NCBI GenBank assembly: GCA_013001805.1
Contig: JABDLW010000750.1
Coordinates: 1 to 8,198, forward strand
Length of the DNA stretch: 8,198 bases
Source: Saprospiraceae bacterium
GTDB lineage: Bacteria; Bacteroidota; Bacteroidia; Chitinophagales; Saprospiraceae
Direction: 5' to 3'
In this document: positions 1 to 6,690 of the stretch, piece by piece
Position numbering within the stretch: the stretch's first letter is position 1
Layout of the letters: every line of letters starts with the position of its first letter
Made by a program: the position numbers and the translations under genes
The notes under the pieces: model-generated
What the model saw: the letters and a program-made list of their open reading frames with translations, nothing else
Database searches by the model: none
Told to the model about the DNA's origin: nothing

Positions 1-383
1 GCCATAGCCAGAAGAAGTGGTAAAATCCATAGAATTTTGGCCGGTAGACCCAGACCCCACTGTGACAAACCAAAGATGATTACAAAAAGGCATAGAATGG
101 CCAGTGCCAGATATATCAAGACGAAAAGGGTCCACACATTATGGTGAGGCTCGTATCTGCCCCGGATTTTTGCCCCATCAGATTGGTCCTCAATGGCCAA
201 GTTGAGTTGAGGCGACCAGTAGTGCTGATCTTCCTTCTTGATTTTCAAAATGAAGTGACCGGGAATTTCCACGACATCGAAAAGCGGTTCCTGAGCTAGT
301 TTTTTATTTAATCGATCAATGACCACTGCACTCCTTTCGGGATAGGAGAGTTCAAACTTTGGCCGGATGCGGAAACTAGTCAT
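1..383 (-). CDS. Putative membrane protein of unknown function, C-terminus cut by window edge
   Basis: The reading frame starts at an ATG at 383-381 and stays open to the left edge, giving 127 complete codons without a stop. Residues 1 to about 82 look soluble and mixed in charge, with a Trp-Ser-Pro-Gln-Leu stretch near residue 56 and an Arg-Gly-Arg-Tyr-Glu-Pro stretch near residue 74. A strongly hydrophobic segment follows at about 84-106, and a second begins near 112 and runs into the edge. This suggests a cytoplasmic N-terminal domain followed by at least two membrane helices. I recognise no catalytic motif. The general pattern recalls uncharacterised Bacteroidota membrane proteins, but that is only an impression. 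The gene is divergent from ccoI, and both share a 155-bp intergenic region with a palindromic candidate operator, so co-regulation with the oxidase is possible. No Shine-Dalgarno sequence precedes the start. The gene call is fairly secure; the function is unknown. Confidence 0.75.
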   Translation of the reverse strand, partial: MTSFRIRPKFELSYPERSAVVIDRLNKKLAQEPLFDVVEIPGHFILKIKKEDQHYWSPQLNLAIEDQSDGAKIRGRYEPHHNVWTLFVLIYLALAILCLFVIIFGLSQWGLGLPAKILWILPLLLAM

Positions 384-466
384 TTGGCTTTAATCAATTG
401 TGGAAAAATAGATCGCTGGTGCGTAAACCTGGTATGACAAGATCCTTTCTGATTATGCATTATACA

Positions 467-480
467 ATGATAATTATCAT
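467..480. promoter_or_regulatory. Candidate Crp/FNR-family operator (perfect 14-bp palindrome)
   Basis: The sequence ATGATAATTATCAT is a perfect inverted repeat. It contains TGAT, a four-base spacer and ATCA, which is the spacing and core of the FNR-type consensus TTGAT-N4-ATCAA; only the outermost base of each half differs. Its centre lies 65.5 bp upstream of the ccoI ATG and about 90 bp upstream of the divergent gene. cbb3 operons in other bacteria are commonly under FNR or FixK control, which fits. The palindrome is seen directly; the regulator is inferred. A Fur-type site is an alternative because Fur boxes share TGATAAT/ATTATCA, but the repeat here is shorter than the usual 7-1-7 arrangement. 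Confidence 0.5.
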
Positions 481-538
481 ACAAAATACATAGATATATC
501 AGTTTGGTAGTCTCCCGGTCACTCTTTAACTTCGTAGA

Positions 539-3016
539 ATGCCAGAAAACGTGATCGATGCGATTGGCACCACCTGCTACCACTGCGGGGAGGATGAAGG
601 TACCATGCCAGTACTGTATGATGACAAAGCTTTCTGTTGTGAAGGGTGCAAGATGGTCTATAGCATATTGCAGGAAAATAACTTGTGCACTTATTACGAA
701 CTAAACCAGTCTTCAGGCATCAGCTTTAAGGAGAGATCGATCGAACGTTACAGCCATCTGGATAATCAAGATGTAATCGAAAAAGTTATTGATTTTTCCG
801 ATGGAATACAAAGCCGGGTTCATTTCTACTTACCACAAATACATTGCTCCTCTTGTCTTTGGCTCTTAGAAAACCTGAACCGGCTAAATCCGGCAATTTT
901 GCAATCAAGGGTAAATTTTCTCAAGAAGGAGGTTAGCATTCAATACGACCAGAAGGAGACTTCGCTTCGTAAGATTGTGGAAATGCTGGCCACCGTTGGA
1001 TATGCCCCGGCACTCGGCTACGATAAACTGGGGGAAAAAAGGAGTTCAGCGCAAGAGAGGTCTCTCTACTATAAGATCGGCTTGGCGGGATTTGCCTTTG
1101 GCAATATCATGCTTCTGAGTTTCCCGGAATACTTAGGCCTTGACGCACACACTGAGGGTGATTTTGTGCAATTTTTTGGCTATTTGAACCTGATTTTAGT
1201 CTTGCCGGTTCTACTGTACAGTGGTCAGGACTACTTGCGCTCGGCCTTGCAGGGGCTGCGACAGAAGCACCTAAATATTGATGTGCCGGTTTCACTGGGC
1301 ATCCTGGCATTATTTGGAAGAAGTGCCTTTGAAATCCTGACTCACTCCGGTGCCGGTTACCTGGATTCCCTGGCTGGACTCATTTTTTTCCTTTTGGTGG
1401 GAAAATGGTTTCAAACCAAGATATATCATACGATTTCCTTTGATCGGGACTACAAATCCTACTTTCCGATGGCATCTAACGTGATCCGCAATGGTGAAGA
1501 ACAATCCATTACATTGGATGATGTGGAGGTCGGCGACGAACTAATCATACGCAACGGTGAGTTAATACCTGCCGATGCAACATTATTGGAAGGTGCGGCT
1601 GAGATTGATTACAGTTTTGTTACGGGTGAGTCAAGGACAATTACCGTGCAATTAGGGGAAAAAGTCTTTGCCGGTGGTCGCCAACAGAGGGGAACGATCC
1701 ACATACAAGTCATTGCCAAGGTGGCTCAAAGTTACCTCACGTCCTTATGGAATGAGGAGGTATTCACCAAAAGGCACCAGGTAGGATTAACCAGTAAGCT
1801 GGCCGACCGGGTTGCCACCTTCTTTACCGGCGTGATTCTTCTCGTGGCCTTTTCGACCTTGGTATACTGGTTACCTCACGATCTGAGTATCGCATTCAAT
1901 GCCTTTACATCGGTGCTGATTGTAGCTTGCCCGTGTGCCGTAGCACTTTCCATTCCATTTACTTTTGGTAACACCTTGCGATTACTGGGAAATCAACATT
2001 TTTATTTAAAAAATACCGGCGTGATTGAGGAGATAGCCAGTGCAACTCATATTGTGTTTGATAAAACCGGAACGATTACCACCAATCGAGGTGCCGTGCT
2101 TCAATATCATGGGACACCTTTATCGAAGGAGGAACATGATTTGGTCTTATCCCTGGCGCATCACTCGGCGCATCCTAAAAGCAGACAAATAGAGAAGACC
2201 CTAAAAGGGACAGGATCCTATCTTCCGGTGAGACACTATCAATCGCACACCGGCGAAGGCATTGAAGGCATGGTATTGGGACGCCGGGTAATGCTTGGAG
2301 CACACCGATTTGTCATGCCATCTAGTGGCAAGACATCTTTGGAAAGAGGTACCTGGGTGTGCATTGATGATGACGTAAAAGGGTGTTATTCGGATGAAGC
2401 GCAATATCGCAAGGGACTGAGCCAGGTGATTGATCTGCTGAAGCACCGTTTTAAGTTATCTATCCTATCGGGAGATGATGATCTTGAAGCGAAGAAATTG
2501 AGAGAAGTTTTTGGACATGAGAGTAACCTGCGATTTCACCAGTCGCCACAGGATAAGTTGAAAGCGATCCATCAATTACAAAACCAGGGAGAAAAAGTAA
2601 TCATGATAGGTGATGGTCTTAATGATGCCGGCGCTTTAAAGCAGAGTGATATTGGCATTGCGGTTTCTGATGAGGTGAATAGTTTTATCCCCGCATGTGA
2701 TGCCGTTCTTGATGCTGCACAGTTTATCCGTTTGCCCAATTTCGTTCGCTTTTGCTCCCAGAGTATTGGGATCGTATACCTCTCGTATTTTGTTGCCCTG
2801 CTATATAACATTGTCGGTTTGAGTTTTGCCGTTCGTGGATTATTATCGCCGGTAATCGCTGCGATTTTGATGCCTCTGAGTTCCATCACCATCGTGGCAT
2901 TGGGTATGGGGCTCAGCAGCATCGCTGCTTTTCGGCTGGGTATAAATGGAGAAAGTACACAGGAAGATGATCAAGGTCATAGGTCGGCAATGACATTCGT
3001 CATCAATCAGGGTTAG
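539..3016 (+). CDS. ccoI: CcoI/FixI copper-translocating P1B-type ATPase for cbb3 oxidase assembly
   Basis: This 825-residue inner-membrane pump exports copper from the cytoplasm and is needed to supply CuB of cbb3 oxidase. Residues 10-45 form a Cys-rich metal-binding domain with C13-x2-C16 and C33-C34-x2-C37. An HMA-like domain with C103-x2-C106 spans about 93-160. Membrane helices follow at about 178-290. The actuator-domain TGES motif is at 362-365, the transport-site Cys-Pro-Cys at 464-466, the phosphorylation motif DKTGT at 508-512 (D508), the nucleotide-binding His-Pro at 545-546, and GDGLND at 691-696. Two C-terminal helices lie at about 745-795. The ATG at 539 is preferred because later starts would remove C13 and C16. 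All catalytic motifs are intact. The extra N-terminal Cys domain is typical of Bacteroidota CcoI-like pumps and distinguishes it from a plain CopA exporter. The ccoS gene begins 41 bp downstream, which strongly supports the ccoI assignment. Confidence 0.95.
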   Translation: MPENVIDAIGTTCYHCGEDEGTMPVLYDDKAFCCEGCKMVYSILQENNLCTYYELNQSSGISFKERSIERYSHLDNQDVIEKVIDFSDGIQSRVHFYLPQIHCSSCLWLLENLNRLNPAILQSRVNFLKKEVSIQYDQKETSLRKIVEMLATVGYAPALGYDKLGEKRSSAQERSLYYKIGLAGFAFGNIMLLSFPEYLGLDAHTEGDFVQFFGYLNLILVLPVLLYSGQDYLRSALQGLRQKHLNIDVPVSLGILALFGRSAFEILTHSGAGYLDSLAGLIFFLLVGKWFQTKIYHTISFDRDYKSYFPMASNVIRNGEEQSITLDDVEVGDELIIRNGELIPADATLLEGAAEIDYSFVTGESRTITVQLGEKVFAGGRQQRGTIHIQVIAKVAQSYLTSLWNEEVFTKRHQVGLTSKLADRVATFFTGVILLVAFSTLVYWLPHDLSIAFNAFTSVLIVACPCAVALSIPFTFGNTLRLLGNQHFYLKNTGVIEEIASATHIVFDKTGTITTNRGAVLQYHGTPLSKEEHDLVLSLAHHSAHPKSRQIEKTLKGTGSYLPVRHYQSHTGEGIEGMVLGRRVMLGAHRFVMPSSGKTSLERGTWVCIDDDVKGCYSDEAQYRKGLSQVIDLLKHRFKLSILSGDDDLEAKKLREVFGHESNLRFHQSPQDKLKAIHQLQNQGEKVIMIGDGLNDAGALKQSDIGIAVSDEVNSFIPACDAVLDAAQFIRLPNFVRFCSQSIGIVYLSYFVALLYNIVGLSFAVRGLLSPVIAAILMPLSSITIVALGMGLSSIAAFRLGINGESTQEDDQGHRSAMTFVINQG

Positions 3017-3057
3017 GACCGTTTCTTATTTTGCAAGCTTAAATTATCAGAGAATTC

Positions 3058-3225
3058 ATGTCAATCCTTTTTGTACTTATCCTACTTAGTCTACTGGTGG
3101 CCGTCCTGTTTCTGATGGCCTTTTTCTGGGCCATCAGGTCCGGTCAATATGACGATGACTATACTCCTGCCATGCGGATTTTATTCGATAATGATAAGGA
3201 GCCGGCAGAAACTGATAAATCGTAA
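3058..3225 (+). CDS. ccoS: CcoS, small membrane protein for cbb3 oxidase maturation
   Basis: This 55-residue frame starts with ATG at 3058 and ends with TAA at 3223-3225. A single hydrophobic helix covers residues 2-26. It is followed by the family signature: Phe-Trp-Ala-Ile-Arg-Ser-Gly-Gln-Tyr-Asp-Asp at about 23-33, then Pro-Ala-Met-Arg-Ile-Leu-Phe-Asp at about 37-44. CcoS proteins elsewhere are about 50-70 residues and are required for insertion of heme and copper cofactors into the catalytic subunit. The gene sits between ccoI and ccoNO, 41 bp after the ccoI stop and 72 bp before ccoNO, consistent with cotranscription. The short acidic tail after residue 44 is variable in the family. Length, signature and position agree, so the identification is firm despite the small size. 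Confidence 0.93.
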   Translation: MSILFVLILLSLLVAVLFLMAFFWAIRSGQYDDDYTPAMRILFDNDKEPAETDKS

Positions 3226-3297
3226 AGCATGTGACTCTGGTAAGATCAATATCTGATTATCAACCAAATAAAGTACCAATCTAAAATTAAATTTCAG

Positions 3298-5430
3298 ATG
3301 TCCAAAGTTGAGCAATTTAGCTATGATAATTCGATCGTTCGAAAATTTGCCATCGCCTCTGTTGTCTTCGGAATCGTTGGTATGCTCGTCGGTCTTACCA
3401 TTGCCTTGCAGCTGGTTTTTCCCGCAATAAACTTCGAGTTGCCTTATACCACCTACGGTAGATTGCGACCTCTCCATACCAATGCGGTCATTTTTGCTTT
3501 TGTAGGTAATGGCATTTTTATGGGAGTGTATTATTCACTGCAAAGGCTTTTGAAAGCACCGATGTACAGTAAGCTTCTCAGTAATATACATTTCTGGGGT
3601 TGGCAAGCCATCATCGTCGCTGCCGCCATCACTTTACCGTTGGGCTTTACGAGTTCGCACGAATACGCTGAACTGGAGTGGCCGATTGATATTGCCATTG
3701 CTCTGGTGTGGGTGGTGTTTGGTATAAATATGTTTGGTACCATACTGAAGCGGCGCGAAAACCATTTATACGTGGCTATCTGGTTCTATATCGCAACCTG
3801 GGTGACCGTCACCATGTTGCACATCTGTAATAATTTGGTTTTACCAGTATCACTATTTAAAAGTTATCCGGTCTTTGCCGGTGTTCAAGATGCCTTGGTG
3901 CAATGGTGGTACGGTCATAATGCGGTGGCATTTTTTCTTACTACCCCATATTTGGGGCTGATGTATTATTTCTTACCCAAAGCCGCCAACCGTCCAATAT
4001 TTTCCTATCGCCTTTCCATCATACATTTTTGGGCACTGATTTTTCTCTATATCTGGGCAGGTCCTCACCATTTACTTTATACATCATTGCCCGATTGGGC
4101 CCAATCACTGGGGATGGTGTTTTCATTAATGCTTATCGCCCCATCCTGGGGTGGTATGTTAAATGGCTTGCTGACCTTGCGGGGAGCATGGGACCGGGTC
4201 CGTAATGACCCAATCCTCAAATTCTTGGTAGTGGCAGTGACAGCATATGGTATGTCCACTTTCGAAGGACCCATGATGTCAATCAAGGCGTTCAATGCCA
4301 TCACGCATTATACCGATTGGACCATTGGACACGTACATATTGGTGCCCTGGGTTGGAATGGAATGTTGACATTTGGCATCTTGTATTGGTTGCTTCCCCG
4401 AATTTACAACACCAAACTCTATTCGGTGCGATTGGCCAATGTTCATTTTTGGTTGGGGACACTGGGCATTATCTTTTATGCTGTGCCACTTTATTGGGCG
4501 GGCGTAACCCAGCAATTGATGTGGAAGCAATTTACTCCGGATGGATTCCTGCAATATGGTAATTTCCTGGAGACGGTGACTCAGATCATTCCCATGTATG
4601 CATTACGAATTGTCGGCGGTACTATCTACATCATAGGCGTTTTCGTGATGGTCTACAATTTGGTCAAAACGGTGGGTTCGGGTGTGTTCCAGGCAAGTGA
4701 AAAGGCTGAGGCACCCGCAAGAGTAGCTCACATACCTCATGCCGGTGAGTATTGGCATCGTTGGTTTGAGCGACGATCGGTGTTATTTACCGGCTTGGCC
4801 TTGGTTGCCGTGGTCATAGGAGGTCTCATAGAAATTTTGCCAATGATGTGGGTCGATTCAAATGTTCCCAAAATAGAAACAGTCAAACCATATACTGCGC
4901 TGGAAGTGGAAGGTCGCGATCTCTATATCCGGGAGGGATGTGTTGGCTGTCATTCCCAAATGATAAGACCGTTTAGGTCGGAGACAGAACGTTATGGGGA
5001 ATTTTCTAAATCAGGTGAATTTATCTATGACCGGCCTTTCTTATGGGGATCAAAACGGACCGGACCGGATCTTCACCGGATAGGTGGAAAATATCCTGAT
5101 TCCTGGCATTATAATCATATGATCGATCCGGAGAGTATGTCGCCAGGTTCAATAATGCCGGCATATCCCTGGTTGGTAACTGATGATCTCGATGTTTCTG
5201 ATACGCAGAAAAAAATTGAAGTACTCGAAAAATTGGGTACTCCGTATGATGATTCATACATAAGTAATGCAAATAAATATCTGACTAAACAGGCTGAGGA
5301 AATTGCCGGCAATCTACGCAGGGATGGTGTTGAGTATCCGGAAATTGAGAAAAAAGAAATCATTGCATTGATTGCTTATTTACAACGCCTAGGGACAGAT
5401 GTAAAGAAACAAGGCCTGACGGGAAGGTGA
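3298..5430 (+). CDS. ccoNO: CcoNO fusion: cbb3 cytochrome c oxidase subunit I fused to monoheme subunit II
   Basis: This 710-residue protein joins the catalytic subunit CcoN (about 1-460) to the membrane-anchored cytochrome c CcoO (about 485-710). It reduces O2 to water using electrons from cytochrome c. The CcoN half has many membrane helices and all the expected ligands: H60 and H347 for low-spin heme b, H345 for heme b3, H207, H257 and H258 for CuB, and Y251, the tyrosine that crosslinks to a CuB histidine in this family. E122 (in His-Glu-Tyr-Ala-Glu-Leu-Glu-Trp) and E323 are also present. As I recall, these positions coincide with the Pseudomonas stutzeri numbering. A linker at about 460-490 leads to an anchor helix at about 494-514. 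The CcoO half has C548-x2-C551-H552 and the likely axial M620 in Ser-Ile-Met-Pro-Ala-Tyr. The frame is continuous across the junction, so this is a true fusion, as is common in Bacteroidota. Confidence 0.97.
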   Translation: MSKVEQFSYDNSIVRKFAIASVVFGIVGMLVGLTIALQLVFPAINFELPYTTYGRLRPLHTNAVIFAFVGNGIFMGVYYSLQRLLKAPMYSKLLSNIHFWGWQAIIVAAAITLPLGFTSSHEYAELEWPIDIAIALVWVVFGINMFGTILKRRENHLYVAIWFYIATWVTVTMLHICNNLVLPVSLFKSYPVFAGVQDALVQWWYGHNAVAFFLTTPYLGLMYYFLPKAANRPIFSYRLSIIHFWALIFLYIWAGPHHLLYTSLPDWAQSLGMVFSLMLIAPSWGGMLNGLLTLRGAWDRVRNDPILKFLVVAVTAYGMSTFEGPMMSIKAFNAITHYTDWTIGHVHIGALGWNGMLTFGILYWLLPRIYNTKLYSVRLANVHFWLGTLGIIFYAVPLYWAGVTQQLMWKQFTPDGFLQYGNFLETVTQIIPMYALRIVGGTIYIIGVFVMVYNLVKTVGSGVFQASEKAEAPARVAHIPHAGEYWHRWFERRSVLFTGLALVAVVIGGLIEILPMMWVDSNVPKIETVKPYTALEVEGRDLYIREGCVGCHSQMIRPFRSETERYGEFSKSGEFIYDRPFLWGSKRTGPDLHRIGGKYPDSWHYNHMIDPESMSPGSIMPAYPWLVTDDLDVSDTQKKIEVLEKLGTPYDDSYISNANKYLTKQAEEIAGNLRRDGVEYPEIEKKEIIALIAYLQRLGTDVKKQGLTGR

Positions 5431-5451
5431 CCTTCGGCAGCCTCAGGTTGA

Positions 5452-5480
5452 CTGACCGGTAAGCACAGATTAACCGGCAG
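5452..5480 (+). other. Imperfect inverted repeat in the ccoNO-ccoQ intergenic region
   Basis: CTG (5452-5454) and CCGGT (5456-5460) can pair with ACCGG (5473-5477) and CAG (5478-5480), leaving A5455 bulged and a 12-base loop. It lies 21 bp after the ccoNO stop, within the 88-bp gap before ccoQ. No T-run follows, so it is not a canonical terminator. It could be an mRNA processing or stabilising hairpin that sets the ratio of the large subunit to the small ones, but that role is only inference. Confidence 0.3.
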
Positions 5481-5492
5481 CGGTAGAGAGTA

Positions 5493-5506
5493 AAATTGAT
5501 CAATTT
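5493..5506. repeat. Perfect 14-bp palindrome upstream of ccoQ
   Basis: AAATTGATCAATTT reads the same on both strands and ends 12 bp before the ccoQ ATG. It contains TTGA and TCAA half-sites directly abutted, without the four-base spacer expected for an FNR-type operator. It could be a protein-binding site, a weak hairpin, or chance in A/T-rich sequence. The palindrome is certain; any function is speculative. Confidence 0.3.
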
Positions 5507-5518
5507 AAGAAATTCAGA

Positions 5519-5695
5519 ATGTACAAATATATTTTACAATCGATTGAAAATATTAACTGGCTGGCCATTGGACCACTACTCATATTTTTCATCTTTTTTG
5601 TCTATGTGACCATCTCGACTCTTATTAAGAAGAAAAGTTTTATTGATCACATGGGGCAATTACCTCTGGTGGATGATAAAGAGGAACAAGACTAA
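5519..5695 (+). CDS. ccoQ: CcoQ-like small membrane subunit of cbb3 oxidase
   Basis: This 58-residue frame starts with ATG at 5519 and ends with TAA at 5693-5695. One hydrophobic helix spans about residues 14-36, followed by a basic Lys-Lys-Lys patch at 37-39 and an acidic C-terminus rich in Asp and Glu. This is the usual build of CcoQ/FixQ: a single membrane helix with a short charged cytoplasmic tail, about 50-75 residues long, encoded between ccoO and ccoP. CcoQ stabilises the association of CcoP with the CcoNO core in species where it has been studied. Sequence conservation in this family is low, so the call rests mainly on size, topology and position. The gene lies 88 bp after ccoNO and 72 bp before the preferred ccoP start. 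Confidence 0.82.
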   Translation: MYKYILQSIENINWLAIGPLLIFFIFFVYVTISTLIKKKSFIDHMGQLPLVDDKEEQD

Positions 5696-5767
5696 GAAGA
5701 TACCAGGTCAGAGTTGTATTCTAATTTTAAAGAATTAACAGTTTTTTGTGAATCGAAAGACACTAAA

Positions 5768-6649
5768 ATGATAAAATTAACTGCAATGTTCACCATGCTA
5801 GTGATGCCGGTTTTTGTCAGTGCAGCCGGCCAGTTTAGTAGCGAAAACCTCTATGAAAACTTAGGTTTTTATTTGGTTGGAGGGGCCACTCTAATTGTGG
5901 CCATAGCAGCATTTGCCACATTACTCAAATTGCTGGATATGGTGGTAAAAAGTAAGCAAGGTGAGGGTGCTCAGGAACAGCCCCAACCTGTACTAAGTGA
6001 ATCTGATCCTGGTGTCGAATCCTGGTGGCAAAAACTTTACAAGCAAGCCACTAATGTCGTACCGGTTTCGAGGGAGAAAGAAATTTTACTGGATCATAAT
6101 TACGACGGGATTAAAGAACTCGATAATAATTTACCTCCATGGTGGCTGGCCATGTTTTATGTTTCCATAGTTTACGGTGTATTTTATATGGGTTACAATC
6201 ATTTTAGTAAGTACGGTATGTCTTCATCGGAAGAATATGCACAGGAGATGGCACAGGCGGAGGCGTCAGTCAATGCCTATCTGGCAGGTCAGGCAAATAC
6301 AGTTGATGAAAATACTGTGGTGGCATTAACTGATGAAGAAGCACTTTCTAATGGTAAATTTATTTATCAGCTAAATTGTGTAGTTTGTCATTTAGAGTCG
6401 GGTGCTGGATTAGTTGGACCTAATCTTACCGATGAATATTGGATCCATGGAGGTGACATAAAAGACATCTTCCGCACGATTAAATATGGAGTGCCCGAAA
6501 AGGGAATGATTGCCTGGGGTACTCAACTACGACCGTTGGAGATGCAAAATGTTGCTAGCTATATACTTACGTTGGTGGGAACCAATCCACCAAATCCCAA
6601 GGCGCCGGAAGGCGAAAAATATGCTCCAGACGGGCAAGAAAGTATGTAA
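5768..6649 (+). CDS. ccoP: CcoP, membrane-anchored single-heme cytochrome c subunit of cbb3 oxidase
   Basis: From ATG 5768 the protein has 293 residues. A TTG start at 5714 would add 18 residues, but the ATG places a signal-like hydrophobic stretch at residues 1-20 with a Val-Ser-Ala-Ala cleavage-like end, so it is preferred. A membrane helix spans about 33-60, followed by a loop with the CcoP hallmark Asp-Gly-Ile-x-Glu-Leu-Asp-Asn-Asn-Leu-Pro-x-Trp-Trp at 113-126. A second helix lies at about 125-143. The periplasmic domain has one heme c site, C204-x2-C207-H208, with M247 in Lys-Gly-Met-Ile-Ala-Trp as the likely axial ligand. CcoP receives electrons from soluble carriers and passes them to the oxidase core. 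The proteobacterial form usually has two CxxCH sites in tandem; only one is present here and the C-terminus ends soon after that domain, so this is a monoheme variant. Confidence 0.93.
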   Translation: MIKLTAMFTMLVMPVFVSAAGQFSSENLYENLGFYLVGGATLIVAIAAFATLLKLLDMVVKSKQGEGAQEQPQPVLSESDPGVESWWQKLYKQATNVVPVSREKEILLDHNYDGIKELDNNLPPWWLAMFYVSIVYGVFYMGYNHFSKYGMSSSEEYAQEMAQAEASVNAYLAGQANTVDENTVVALTDEEALSNGKFIYQLNCVVCHLESGAGLVGPNLTDEYWIHGGDIKDIFRTIKYGVPEKGMIAWGTQLRPLEMQNVASYILTLVGTNPPNPKAPEGEKYAPDGQESM

Positions 6650-6690
6650 ATTTTCTGTCTTGTTGAGATGGTGATAATTTGAATAGAGAC

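Noticed and set aside
403..410. TATTTTTC on the - strand as a -7 element for the divergent gene
   Set aside because: It matches TAnnTTTG at seven of eight positions, but no TTTG or TTG lies at a suitable distance upstream.
503..534. Bacteroidota-like promoter: TTTG at 503-506 and TAACTTCG at 527-534, similar to the -33/-7 pair TTTG and TAnnTTTG
   Set aside because: The -7 match is imperfect and the implied transcript start would fall on the ccoI start codon, requiring a leaderless mRNA. The motifs are short enough to occur by chance.
2572..2922. 116-codon open frame on the - strand
   Set aside because: It is antisense to the conserved GDGLND and C-terminal helix region of ccoI and shows no family signature.
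3245..3262. TTGAT-like half-sites upstream of ccoNO
   Set aside because: The half-sites are in direct orientation or wrongly spaced, and do not give TTGAT-N4-ATCAA.
4317..4562. Open frame of 81 codons on the + strand inside ccoNO
   Set aside because: It overlaps the heme-ligand region of ccoNO in another frame, with no recognisable motif; it is a shadow of the real gene.
5718..5747. ATTCT/AGAAT hairpin followed by a T6 run, as a terminator before ccoP
   Set aside because: The stem is only five mostly A-T pairs and the T-run is six bases away, too weak for a rho-independent terminator, and it would separate ccoQ from ccoP.
5714..5767. Upstream TTG start extending CcoP by 18 residues
   Set aside because: The added residues are polar with a Cys and would push the signal-like hydrophobic stretch inward; the ATG at 5768 gives a normal signal sequence.
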